Source of the DNA: UBA8752 sp965657965
GTDB taxonomy: Bacteria > Bacteroidota > Bacteroidia > Flavobacteriales_D > Sanyastnellaceae
Direction: 5' to 3'
Assembly: GCA_965657965.1 (NCBI GenBank)
Contig: CBFHQM010000013.1
Span: 1-58,990, forward strand
DNA length: 58,990 nt
This document shows positions 42,418 to 51,412 of the stretch, in pieces (position 1 is the stretch's first letter; the number at the start of each line of letters is the position of its first letter). The notes beneath the pieces are model-generated. The model saw only the letters and a list, made by a program, of their open reading frames with translations, ran no database searches and had not been told where the DNA came from. The translations under genes and the position numbers were made by a program.

Positions 42418-42559
42418 GTTCAGTGTATTAGTGATTCAAAGACTAGAGGAGGCAAAAACAAATCTCCTTAAATATAGAGGAAATTCCCGCCTTAAGAAAG
42501 AATTCTGTCGACGAATTCATGATTTTCTCATAGTGATGCCCCTTTTCTTTGTGGTCATC
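42418..42559. other. AT-rich region between divergent T9SS cargo and paaZ genes
   Basis: The 142 bases are notably more AT-rich than the surroundings and hold no gene. The minus-strand TAGTCTTTG at 42437-42445 may serve the cargo gene. No clear promoter for paaZ was found. Confidence 0.4.
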
Positions 42560-44629
42560 ATGTTGTTACTCGACAATTACACCTCAGGGCAATGGACGCC
42601 AGCTGGCTCCAACCCTACTCCCCTTCTTGATGCGGTCCACGGTCATGCTGTAGCGGCCGTAGACGCTTCCAATGTCGACTTAAATGCGGCTTGTCGGTAT
42701 GCCAGGGAAACTGGGGGCGCAGGTCTTCGGCGCATGACGTTCCAAGAGCGCGGGTTGATGCTCAAGGCGTTGGCGCTTCATTTGATGGCCAACAAGGAGA
42801 AATTTTACAAGTGGAGTGCACACACAGGGGCGACGCGTTCAGACTCTTGGATTGACATTGAAGGGGGCATTGGGACCATGTTTGCTTATGCCAGCATGAG
42901 AAAGCAACTGCCAGACCTCCCCTATCTGGTGGATGGAGATCCGGCCATGTTGTCCAAGGGTGGGTCTTTCATTGGCCACCACATTGGGGTTCCCAAACGC
43001 GGAGTGGCTATACATATTAACGCCTACAATTTTCCCATTTGGGGAATGCTCGAAAAGGTGAGCGTGAATTTACTGGCAGGTGTTCCGGCGATCGTGAAGC
43101 CTGCTTCTTTGACTTCCTATGTCGCACATGCCATGGTCAAAGAGATTGTGTCTTCTGGCCTGTTGCCCGAGGGTGCCTTGCAATTGGTGTGCGGCGGTGC
43201 AAGAGATTTGCTTGATCACGTCGAGTTTCAGGATGTGGTCACGTTTACGGGGTCGGCATCGACTGGATCCATGTTGAAGTCTCACCCGAGGATTTTGAGT
43301 GAGAATGTGCCATTCAATTTGGAAGCGGATTCGCTAAACAGCATGGTCTTGGGGCCGGATGCCGCCCCTGGAACAGCCGAGTTTGACCTGTTCATTAAGG
43401 AATTGCGCAGAGAATTGACGATCAAGTGTGGCCAGCGCTGCACTGCCGTCCGGAGGGCCATGGTGCCGGAGTTGCACCTCGAAGCGGTTCGAGACGCGCT
43501 CAAAGGCCAGTTGGAGCGTGTTCGGATGGGAGACCCCGCAAATGAAGATGTCCGCATGGGTGCTCTCGCCGGGCTCGATCAGCGCATGGAAGTAGAGCAA
43601 GCTGTTGCGAAGTTGATGACGGAAGCTGAGCCCCTGTTTGACTTGGGGCAGCCGGAGTTGTTGGGCGCAAATGCCGAAGAGGGCGCCTTCTATGGCCCGC
43701 GTGTTTTGACTCATTCCGACCCTTTGAGGGCCGAGCTGGTTCACGAAGTGGAGCCTTTTGGTCCAGTCTCCTGTTTGCTTCCCTATCGGGACCTTTCAGA
43801 GGCCATTGAGTTGGTTCAAAAGGGAAAAGGTTCCTTGTGCTGTAGCATTGTGACAGGCGACAGGGCCGTTGCGCGTGAATTTGTTGTGGAAGCGGCCACA
43901 CACCATGGTCGAATTCTGGTGTTGGATGCCGACTGCGCCAAGGAGAGCACGGGGCACGGAAGTCCCATGCCGCAGTTGGTTCATGGAGGCCCGGGGCGGG
44001 CTGGTGGTGGTGAAGAAATGGGGGGGCTCCGCGGGTTGGGGCACTATCTCCAGCGAACGGCGATTCAGGGGCATCCAGACACCATTACAGAGATCACGTC
44101 ACGTCATCAGCCTGGAGCAACGCGTCCCGAGTCTCTGGTCCACCCCTTCCGTCTTCATTTTGAGGAGTTGGCTGTGGGGATGACTTACACTACACATCGT
44201 CACACCGTGACCGAAGCAGACATAGTGAATTTTGCCAACGTGAGCGGAGACAATTTTTACGCGCATGTGGATGAAACGGCCTTGGAGGGGACAATTTTCG
44301 AGAAGCGTGTGGCCCATGGTTATTGGGTTTTGTCCAAGGCGGCCGGAATGTTCGTCTCGCCGCACAAAGGACCTGTTTTGTTGAACTATGGTTTGGAGTC
44401 ATGTCGATTCACCAAGCCTGTTTATCCGGGAATGACCATCGGGGTCAAGCTCACGGTGGAAGAAAAAGTCCAACAGGAATGGCGCGGGGACGACGACGTT
44501 TTGAAAGGAATCGTGAAGTTCAAGGTGGACGTCACGGATGAGACCGACGAGACGGTGGCCATTGCCACCATTCTGACCATGGTCAAGAACAAAGCGCAGC
44601 CAAGCCCTGTGGACTCAGGAAACGGATGA
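42560..44629 (+). CDS. paaZ: Bifunctional PaaZ: oxepin-CoA hydrolase / 3-oxo-5,6-dehydrosuberyl-CoA semialdehyde dehydrogenase
   Basis: The protein has 689 residues, close to E. coli PaaZ (681). The N-terminal ~530 residues form an aldehyde dehydrogenase, with catalytic cysteine in IKCGQRCTAVRRA and YNFPIWGMLEKV. The C-terminal ~150 residues form a MaoC/hot-dog hydratase (VNFANVSGDNFYAHVDE ... KRVAHGYWVLSKAAGMF). PaaZ opens the ring of oxepin-CoA in phenylacetate breakdown. The start at 42560 (MLLLDNYTSGQW) matches the family. No other paa gene is in the window. Its stop overlaps the next gene by 4 bases. Confidence 0.92.
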   Translation: MLLLDNYTSGQWTPAGSNPTPLLDAVHGHAVAAVDASNVDLNAACRYARETGGAGLRRMTFQERGLMLKALALHLMANKEKFYKWSAHTGATRSDSWIDIEGGIGTMFAYASMRKQLPDLPYLVDGDPAMLSKGGSFIGHHIGVPKRGVAIHINAYNFPIWGMLEKVSVNLLAGVPAIVKPASLTSYVAHAMVKEIVSSGLLPEGALQLVCGGARDLLDHVEFQDVVTFTGSASTGSMLKSHPRILSENVPFNLEADSLNSMVLGPDAAPGTAEFDLFIKELRRELTIKCGQRCTAVRRAMVPELHLEAVRDALKGQLERVRMGDPANEDVRMGALAGLDQRMEVEQAVAKLMTEAEPLFDLGQPELLGANAEEGAFYGPRVLTHSDPLRAELVHEVEPFGPVSCLLPYRDLSEAIELVQKGKGSLCCSIVTGDRAVAREFVVEAATHHGRILVLDADCAKESTGHGSPMPQLVHGGPGRAGGGEEMGGLRGLGHYLQRTAIQGHPDTITEITSRHQPGATRPESLVHPFRLHFEELAVGMTYTTHRHTVTEADIVNFANVSGDNFYAHVDETALEGTIFEKRVAHGYWVLSKAAGMFVSPHKGPVLLNYGLESCRFTKPVYPGMTIGVKLTVEEKVQQEWRGDDDVLKGIVKFKVDVTDETDETVAIATILTMVKNKAQPSPVDSGNG

Positions 44630-45783
44630 TGAGTCCAATGCACGTGGTTGGTTCATGGGCCTTGGCTTTCGGGCTCATGCTTTCATGCCCGATTTCGGCG
44701 CAAAACGGCGTGGTCTCTTTGGCCAACCGAAAGACCGATGTTTTGGCACTCGATTCGTGGGTGCTGCCGGGGCTTTCGTTCGACGGAATAACCGAGGCTG
44801 CGTTGTCTGCGCGCCATGATTTGCTTTCGGCCATGACCGACGAGCGACCTGTGCTACAGGTGGATTGGGCCTTGGCTGTTCACGGTTGGCTGCGGTGTGC
44901 AGGCGATGCGCACCTGCGGGTTCGTTTCGACAAGATCACGACCGGGCGCAATGGGTCTTGTCCAGTGCCGGATGAGATGTTGCTGGATTCGGATCAGCCA
45001 TGGTCTCGGTTTGGCCCTGGTTCGGGTGTTGCAGCGGGTGCTCGGGCGGACTGGTTGCGGCGCACTTGGCCGTGGGTCTCGGTTTTGGGGGAGTGGTCCT
45101 CTTCGGTTGAAGTCGGCGCCGACCGAGCGGTCGAGTCAGTGCCGAATTTGGGAGGCATGTATGTGGAGGATCATGGCGCTTTTTCGCGTTGGGTCATCCC
45201 GTCATTTGGTTCTGGCAGTTCCGCACATTTTTCCCGGGATTTTCGGCGTTGCCGCAGGCAGTTAAGGCGTTTGAATCAGCCTGTAATGTTGGATTTGAGG
45301 GGGAATCTCGGTGGGTTTCGTTCAAGACGGCATGCGGTTTTGGGTGTTTTTCTTGCTGTGCCACAATGGCCCGAAGAGCGAGAACGTGAGTGGTCAGACA
45401 CCCTGTCTGTGGAAGATGTTGTCGAGGCCATGCCTTTGGTGAGGACATCCAAGGTGTTGGCCAAGCCTGTTGCGGTCATGCTGGATGGGCTCAGTTTTAG
45501 TGCCTCCCTCCTGCTGGCAGATGCCATGGAGCTAACGGGACGTGCGGAAGTCTTTGGATGCGCTCCACTGGGTAAAGCAGGCGGGTGCACGGGGTCTCCA
45601 GAACCACGAACATTGCCCGGATCTAGGTTGGTGGTTGATGTGCCTACCCGAAGAACGCGGTTGGCCAAGGTGCAGAAGGGTCCCTATGACTTGGATAAAA
45701 CGGCCGCCTGCGATTGTCTCGCCGCGCCATGGGATAATGCAGTGAGATGGTTGCTTACATCTGACCTTGATCAGAGGCGGTAA
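44626..45783 (+). CDS. S41-like (C-terminal processing) serine protease, secreted
   Basis: The protein has 385 residues. The signal peptide is followed after SCPISAQ by an unrecognised N-terminal part, then an S41 catalytic core. The core has VMLDLRGNLGG (oxyanion region), a putative nucleophilic serine in VMLDGLSFSASLLLADAMEL, and a putative general-base lysine in APLGKAGGCTG. Both dyad residues therefore seem present. No PDZ domain is obvious. The start overlaps the paaZ stop (ATGA). The family assignment is moderately sure; the substrate is unknown. Confidence 0.65.
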   Translation: MMSPMHVVGSWALAFGLMLSCPISAQNGVVSLANRKTDVLALDSWVLPGLSFDGITEAALSARHDLLSAMTDERPVLQVDWALAVHGWLRCAGDAHLRVRFDKITTGRNGSCPVPDEMLLDSDQPWSRFGPGSGVAAGARADWLRRTWPWVSVLGEWSSSVEVGADRAVESVPNLGGMYVEDHGAFSRWVIPSFGSGSSAHFSRDFRRCRRQLRRLNQPVMLDLRGNLGGFRSRRHAVLGVFLAVPQWPEEREREWSDTLSVEDVVEAMPLVRTSKVLAKPVAVMLDGLSFSASLLLADAMELTGRAEVFGCAPLGKAGGCTGSPEPRTLPGSRLVVDVPTRRTRLAKVQKGPYDLDKTAACDCLAAPWDNAVRWLLTSDLDQRR

Positions 45784-45795
45784 TTTGCGTGTTGA

Positions 45796-46332
45796 ATGAT
45801 CCAGCCTTTCCTCCTTCGTGATGGCAGTGCCCGGTACATAGGCGGTGCTTTGACGGTCCTGTTTTTGCTGGTTCACTTCTCCTGCGTTGCGCAGGACCAA
45901 GAGGAGAGATCATCCTCTTTAAATGGTGCAGAGTCGAGAATGTTGGACGCATTGATTGATCGGTTCCGTCCGATGTCGGTTGTCGAACAAATGTGGGTTG
46001 GGGCCTTTGAATCTGCCGGTTTGGCTGGTACTGCATTGAAGAGCCGGGTGGATTCATTGGAACGATTGGACATGGTTGAATCTGAGTTGCTGATTCAGGT
46101 GGGCGCCCTTCGTCAAGACATGCGCACATTGCGAGAGGAGAGAAATGCTTTCGTTGCAGAGTTTCTGTCTCCACTTGATCGGTTGGCGTTGGACAGCATT
46201 CTTTCGCCGCCCAAGCCTTCTATTCAGCACTTTGGCTTCCATGACCGTATGAAGTGTTTGGTGTGCATTAAGCCCGGAGCGCCTTTGGGTTTGCCCGCGG
46301 GGACTCCAGTACCCAAATTGATAAAAGAATGA
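45796..46332 (+). CDS. Exported protein of unknown function with coiled coil
   Basis: The protein has 178 residues. The N-terminus has a hydrophobic stretch (GGALTVLFLLVHFSCVAQ) that may be a signal peptide; LVHFSC could also act as a weak lipobox. The middle (MLDALIDRF ... VDSLERLDMVESELLIQVGA ... RTLREERNAFV) is strongly helical and probably coiled coil. The C-terminus has a CLVC pair followed by a Pro/Gly-rich end. No family is recognised. It lies 12 bases after the S41-like gene, and its stop overlaps the GH92 start by 4 bases. Confidence 0.6.
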   Translation: MIQPFLLRDGSARYIGGALTVLFLLVHFSCVAQDQEERSSSLNGAESRMLDALIDRFRPMSVVEQMWVGAFESAGLAGTALKSRVDSLERLDMVESELLIQVGALRQDMRTLREERNAFVAEFLSPLDRLALDSILSPPKPSIQHFGFHDRMKCLVCIKPGAPLGLPAGTPVPKLIKE

Positions 46333-49300
46333 CAAACGAGAGAAGTGTTCAAGTCGGTCAGTTGGTGATGGGTTTTGTGCTCATGATGGGCGTGACATTT
46401 ACGGGGTGTGAATCCAGTGCTCCCGCGCTTTGTTTGGACGTCGACCCCTTTATTGGAACCGGAGGCCATGGCCACACTTACCCGGGAGCGACGGTGCCTT
46501 TTGGGATGGTTCAGGTAAGTCCGGACACCCGTTTAGACGGCTGGGATGGGTGCGGAGGCTTCCACATCACGGACGATGTGGTTTATGGTTTTAGCCATAC
46601 CCATTTGCAGGGAACGGGCGTCAGCGATTACGGGGATGTATTGTTGATGCCGACGGTTGGGCCTGTCGATACCGGGACGGTATGGCGTGAGCGTTATCGC
46701 GACCACTTTGTCCCGGGCAGTCAGTCGGCCCACGCGGGATACTATCGGTGTGAACTGGAGCGGAGTGCAGTCGAGGTTGAAGTGACCGCAGGCCCACGTG
46801 TGGGTTGGCATCGATGGACATTGGCCGAGAGAGACACACTCCAATTGATTGTGGACTTGGACCATCGGGATGCGCTCATCAATTACGGAATGTACCCGCT
46901 AGATGACTCTACTTTGGTTGGGCAAAGGGTGTCCGAAAATTGGGCGGAAGAGCAGCATGTTTACTTTGCCATGCGCTTCAATCGACCCTTTGAGTGGCTG
47001 GATCAAATGGCCGAGTTGGAGGCGCAGTACGGCCCGGACGGCCTCTTGAATCAGGAGATGACTTTTGTGCCTATATTTTCATTGATTTTCAATGATGTAA
47101 AATCCATTACTTCACGTGTCGCATTAAGCTTTGTCGACATCGAAGGGGCGGTCAAAAACCTCGATTCAGAGGCGGTCGATTCAGAAGGATTTGACGGCGC
47201 TCGATTGGCCGCTGAAGAAGCATGGGACAAGGCGCTGAGCCGTGTTCAAATTGAAGAAAGTGACCCTGCGGAGCGGACCGTCTTTTACACCGCGCTCTAT
47301 CACAGTTTGACCGTGCCCAACTTGGCGACCGATGTGGATGGACGGTATCGAGGGACGGACTTGCGCATTCACAATGCCCAGCCCGGATCTCCGCGGTACA
47401 CTGTTTTTTCCTTGTGGGACACGTTTCGGGCGACCCACCCCCTGCTCAACGTGTTGGAGCCGGAGAGAACCGAGGTGTTCATCCAGAACTTCATTGACAT
47501 GGACCGCGAAGGGGGGCAATTGCCCATGTGGGAATTGGCCAGCAACTACACAGGGTGCATGATTGGATATCACGCTGTACCCGTCATTGCCGACGCCTGG
47601 GCAAAGGGATTAAGAGGCTTTGATGCCGATGCGGCATTGGACGCCATGATTTCTGCGGCCACGGCCCATGAATTGTCGAAACCCGTTTGGGACAGTTTGG
47701 GCTATTTGCCACTGGAAAAGGAAAGTGAGAGTGTGTCCAAGACTTTGGAGTATGCCTTCGACGATGCGTGCATTGCGCGAATGGCCGAAAGCATGGGACG
47801 GATGGAGGTGGCCAATCGTTTTGGACGAAGGGCGCAAGGGTGGCAAAACCTTTTCAATCCCGACAACCGGTTTTTGCAGCCGCGTTATGGCGCGGCATGG
47901 CGAGAGGCGTTTGACCCCACAGAGGTCACTTTTGAGTACACCGAGGCCAATGGCTGGCAATACAACTTTTTTGTTCCTCATGACGTGTCTCGCCACATGG
48001 CGCTATTGGGTGGGCCAGAGGGCTATTCTGACATGCTTCAGGAGATGTTTGCGGGGTCGAGCCGAATGTCTGGAAGGCACCAAAGCGACATCACGGGTCT
48101 CATCGGCCAGTATGCCCACGGCAATGAGCCTTCTCATCACATGGCGTATTTGCCGGCCTTCGCGGGGCATCCAGAATGGACTCAGCAATTGGTGGACAGC
48201 ATTTGCGATGTGATGTACACCGATTTGCCGGATGGATTAAGCGGCAATGAGGATTGTGGGCAGATGAGCAGCTGGTACATCTGGAGTGCATTGGGTTTTT
48301 ACCCGGTCACGCCGGGGTCGGATCAATATGTGATTGGGACGCCACGGTACAGTGCATATACATGGACGCTGCCCAACGGCAATGTGCTCGATGTGACCGT
48401 GAACCGGGAATCACCGGAGTCGATTTACATCCACGGATTTTCCATGAACGGTGAGCCGCGCGCCAAGAGCTGGATATCCCACAAGGATTTGATGGCGGGT
48501 GGAGATTGGACCTTCGATTTAAGGGATACCCCGGTTTTAGAAGACGGGTGGGCCAAGTCTTCTTCCGATTGGCCGGTATCGGATTGGACATTGGGTGACG
48601 CTGAATTTGTACCCGCGCCATACTTGAACGCGCCGCGTAGCTACTCTGGAGACCACATCGAGGTTTCCATTGGGAACATTGATCCAGATGCACGGGTAGG
48701 GTACCGAATTCTGGAAGACGGCGAATCCGCACCATCGGGTGCGTTCCGAGATTTGAATGGCCCGGTTGAAGTGCATGGAACGCAGTCCATTCAATTGGTA
48801 GCGGAGAAAAACGGCCAAAGCAGTGCTGTCGTTACGGGGCGCGTTGCGAGTGTCAATCCGGACTATCAGGTGAAGGTGCGTTACCCTTTTGCCAATCAAT
48901 ATGCGGCCGGCGGTGAGCGGGCACTCATCGATGGGATTCGTGGCGAAGGGTCTGACTTTAGAACGGGAGATTGGCAGGGGTATTTTGGAAAGCCGGCCGA
49001 GGTTACCGTGGACCTGGGCAGCTTGCACAAGGTCTCTGCCATGCGGGTGGGGGTTTTGCAAGACGTCAAATCTTGGATTTGGGCACCCGAGCAGATTGTG
49101 TGCAGCGTGTCAGTCAATGGGCAAGACTTCAAGGTCTTCGGCCTTGGAAATACAGCCATGTCTCCCGAAGACTATACTCCGCAAACGGAACGATTGTCCT
49201 TTGAAGGTGATGCAGAGGCGCGTTATCTCAAGTTGGAATTGAGTCAATTCAACGGAGGGCAAATACCAGAATGGCATTTGGGCAGATTGAATCCGACTTG

Positions 49301-49346
49301 GGTATTTGCCGATGAACTTGAATTTGATGTGCAACCTTTGAAATAA
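46329..49346 (+). CDS. GH92 alpha-mannosidase lipoprotein
   Basis: The protein has 1005 residues. The signal ends in TFTGC, giving a lipid anchor. GH92 signatures are clear: DPFIGTGGHGHTYPGATVPF, GFSHTHLQGTGVSDYGDVLL, YAHGNEPSHHMAYL and the catalytic-region block GNEDCGQMSSWYIWSALGF. GH92 enzymes are calcium-dependent exo-mannosidases that trim alpha-linked mannose from N-glycans and yeast or algal mannan. The last ~170 residues (VDLGSLHKVSAMRVGVLQ ... ARYLKLELSQF) look like a discoidin/F5-8-type carbohydrate-binding domain. There is no SusC/SusD pair nearby, so it does not sit in a typical polysaccharide locus. Confidence 0.93.
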   Translation: MTNERSVQVGQLVMGFVLMMGVTFTGCESSAPALCLDVDPFIGTGGHGHTYPGATVPFGMVQVSPDTRLDGWDGCGGFHITDDVVYGFSHTHLQGTGVSDYGDVLLMPTVGPVDTGTVWRERYRDHFVPGSQSAHAGYYRCELERSAVEVEVTAGPRVGWHRWTLAERDTLQLIVDLDHRDALINYGMYPLDDSTLVGQRVSENWAEEQHVYFAMRFNRPFEWLDQMAELEAQYGPDGLLNQEMTFVPIFSLIFNDVKSITSRVALSFVDIEGAVKNLDSEAVDSEGFDGARLAAEEAWDKALSRVQIEESDPAERTVFYTALYHSLTVPNLATDVDGRYRGTDLRIHNAQPGSPRYTVFSLWDTFRATHPLLNVLEPERTEVFIQNFIDMDREGGQLPMWELASNYTGCMIGYHAVPVIADAWAKGLRGFDADAALDAMISAATAHELSKPVWDSLGYLPLEKESESVSKTLEYAFDDACIARMAESMGRMEVANRFGRRAQGWQNLFNPDNRFLQPRYGAAWREAFDPTEVTFEYTEANGWQYNFFVPHDVSRHMALLGGPEGYSDMLQEMFAGSSRMSGRHQSDITGLIGQYAHGNEPSHHMAYLPAFAGHPEWTQQLVDSICDVMYTDLPDGLSGNEDCGQMSSWYIWSALGFYPVTPGSDQYVIGTPRYSAYTWTLPNGNVLDVTVNRESPESIYIHGFSMNGEPRAKSWISHKDLMAGGDWTFDLRDTPVLEDGWAKSSSDWPVSDWTLGDAEFVPAPYLNAPRSYSGDHIEVSIGNIDPDARVGYRILEDGESAPSGAFRDLNGPVEVHGTQSIQLVAEKNGQSSAVVTGRVASVNPDYQVKVRYPFANQYAAGGERALIDGIRGEGSDFRTGDWQGYFGKPAEVTVDLGSLHKVSAMRVGVLQDVKSWIWAPEQIVCSVSVNGQDFKVFGLGNTAMSPEDYTPQTERLSFEGDAEARYLKLELSQFNGGQIPEWHLGRLNPTWVFADELEFDVQPLK

Positions 49347-50536
49347 TGGGGTCAGGGGATTTTTTAGAGCGCGGTTTGGCCATGACCACACCCCACCCTT
49401 TGGGTGAGCGTATCGTTGGGGCCGAAGGGGCTTGGTTGGAAACCGATCAAGGCGAGCGTCTATTTGACCTTGTGAGTGGAATTGGCGTGAGTTCTTTGGG
49501 TCATGGTCACCCTGCCATTCGAGAGGCATTGCACGCGCAAGTGGACCGGCATTTGCATGTGATGGTATATGGTGAGTATGCCCAGGCACCCCAAGACCGA
49601 GCGGCCCGCGTGCTGCTCGATACCCTGTCCGGAACGGCTTTGGATGCCGTTTACTTCGTGAACAGTGGCACCGAGGCCATAGAAGGTGCCATGAAATTGG
49701 TCCGCCGTGTGACCGGAAGGACCGAGATATTTGGCGTCCATGGCGGATACCATGGCGCCACTTTTGGTGCGCTGAGTTTGTCGACTCCCTCTCATCGGCG
49801 CAATGCGTTCCTCCCTCTTCTCCCCGATGTGCATCATTTGCCTTTTGATGATGTGAGCGCATTGTCGAACATCACGAGCCAAACCGCAGCCATTTTTGTT
49901 GAAACCGTTCAGGGCGATGCAGGGGTGCGGCCTTTGAGCGCAGATTATCTCAATGCCATTCGCCAGAGGTGCGATGAAGTTGGCGCGCTCTTGGTTCTAG
50001 ACGAGATTCAGTGTGGGCTCGGAAGAACGGGGCAATGTCATGCCTTTGAGCACACAGGGGTCGAACCCGATGTTTTGGTGCTGGGCAAGGCCTTGGGCGG
50101 CGGTATGCCGATTGGGGCATTTGTGTCATCCAAAAAGCGAATGATGTCTCTGCGAATAGCGCCCAAGCTAGGGCACATTACCACTTTTGGGGGTCATCCA
50201 TTGGCTTGTGCGGCTTCTGCCGCTTTTCTTACCGAGCTTGGAAAGCTCGATTTGGCCGAGGTTCGCGAGACTGGGGAGGCATGGAAAAGCAGATTGGCCG
50301 CGCATCCTGCTGTGGTTGATGTCCGTGGGATGGGGCACTTTTTAGGGGTCGACCTCGACGGCCCAGAGCGTGTGGCGCAGTTGGTGGCTGCCGCCAGGAA
50401 AAAAGGACTCGTGTTGTTTTGGTTTTTGAGCCGGCCGCAAGGATTCAGATTGGCTCCGCCATTGAATGCGCCAGCCTCAGAACTGAGCCGTGCACTGGAC
50501 TTGTTGATGGCCGCTTTGGACGAAGTTTCAGGCTGA
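49346..50536 (+). CDS. Class III PLP-dependent aminotransferase (aspartate aminotransferase/acetylornithine-like)
   Basis: The protein has 396 residues. The PLP lysine lies in VLVLGKALGGGMPIGAF, the Asp in LLVLDEIQCGLGRTG, and the N-terminal block is LFDLVSGIGVSSLGHGHP. This subgroup (with HVMVYGEYAQAPQ) is widespread in Bacteroidota and annotated as aspartate aminotransferase family; the natural substrate is uncertain. The ATG at 49346 overlaps the GH92 stop by one base; an ATG 12 codons downstream is an alternative start. The 3' end overlaps the convergent alpha/beta hydrolase gene by 9 bases. Confidence 0.85.
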   Translation: MGSGDFLERGLAMTTPHPLGERIVGAEGAWLETDQGERLFDLVSGIGVSSLGHGHPAIREALHAQVDRHLHVMVYGEYAQAPQDRAARVLLDTLSGTALDAVYFVNSGTEAIEGAMKLVRRVTGRTEIFGVHGGYHGATFGALSLSTPSHRRNAFLPLLPDVHHLPFDDVSALSNITSQTAAIFVETVQGDAGVRPLSADYLNAIRQRCDEVGALLVLDEIQCGLGRTGQCHAFEHTGVEPDVLVLGKALGGGMPIGAFVSSKKRMMSLRIAPKLGHITTFGGHPLACAASAAFLTELGKLDLAEVRETGEAWKSRLAAHPAVVDVRGMGHFLGVDLDGPERVAQLVAAARKKGLVLFWFLSRPQGFRLAPPLNAPASELSRALDLLMAALDEVSG

Positions 50537-51412
50537 TTCCGCCGCGGTTTCGTTCAAGTGAGACGTGATTTTTTGGATGCTCCGTTTGGCTTCGGGCAGC
50601 AAGTCCGGAAACAGCTGCCAGCCGTGATGGGCTTCGCTTTCGATGCGATGGGTCACTGGGACCCCTGCGGTTTTACATCGCTCGGCAAATGCGTGGGAAT
50701 CGCTGTGAAGAAGCTCGGCGCTGGACGACTCGAGGTAAACGCCGTCTAGTCCTTGAATTTGGGCGTCTTCGGACAGAAGCGGGCTGCAGTCACTGGAAGT
50801 GGCAGGATGTCCGGCGAGATAAAGACTTGCATATTCCCGAAGATCCTCTCTGTCAAAGGCACTGTGTGTTTTGGCGTTCAGTTTGGCGGAGAAGGCGTCG
50901 ACCCGAAGGTCAAGCCAGGGTGAAAGCAGAACCAGGCGGTCTTTGGCCTGTCTTCGGAGGGCCCACGAAAGGGCCAAATTGCCGCCTGCCGAATCGCCGA
51001 TGATGTCCAGTGGGCCATCGATTGGAATTTGACCAAAAGCGTCGATGGCCATTGGGTAGGGATGTTCGGGGGCCAATGGATAGTCGGGAAGCCAAACGGG
51101 GCGATTGGTTGCCTTGGAAAGCGCAGCGGCAGCGGCTCGGTGTGTGCGGGGCGAACAGAATGCAAAGCCTCCTCCGTGAATCCAAACGATGGGCTTGGCT
51201 GTTTTTTCGATGTGGGCCCTTCGAACGCATTCGGTGGGCAGCCCATGCCAATCAAAAGATTCGACAATGAGATCTTTTGGTGGGAGGTAAAGTCTGGCCA
51301 CCGTATCGGCAGCCAGTCGCCACTGATTGGGCTTGGCGTCGAGGACTTCTCTGCGAAGTGTCCTGACCGCCAGGTGATAGCCGGAAATCACTTGGTGAAG
51401 CAGATCGCTCAT
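50528..51412 (-). CDS. Alpha/beta hydrolase, hormone-sensitive-lipase (HSL) type
   Basis: The protein has 294 residues and no signal peptide. The oxyanion-hole motif HGGGFAF, the DYPLAPEHPYP block and the nucleophile elbow GDSAGGNLAL are typical of the HSL (family IV) esterases. The general base His is in a C-terminal ESEAHHGWQLFP. It is expected to cleave short-chain esters in the cytoplasm. The start overlaps the stop of the upstream M14 peptidase gene by 4 bases. Confidence 0.88.
   Translation of the reverse strand: MSDLLHQVISGYHLAVRTLRREVLDAKPNQWRLAADTVARLYLPPKDLIVESFDWHGLPTECVRRAHIEKTAKPIVWIHGGGFAFCSPRTHRAAAAALSKATNRPVWLPDYPLAPEHPYPMAIDAFGQIPIDGPLDIIGDSAGGNLALSWALRRQAKDRLVLLSPWLDLRVDAFSAKLNAKTHSAFDREDLREYASLYLAGHPATSSDCSPLLSEDAQIQGLDGVYLESSSAELLHSDSHAFAERCKTAGVPVTHRIESEAHHGWQLFPDLLPEAKRSIQKITSHLNETAAESA

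Noticed and set aside
42302..42559. In-frame upstream extension of paaZ
   Set aside because: It runs antisense through the start of the T9SS cargo gene and adds 86 residues unlike PaaZ; the ATG at 42560 matches the family N-terminus.
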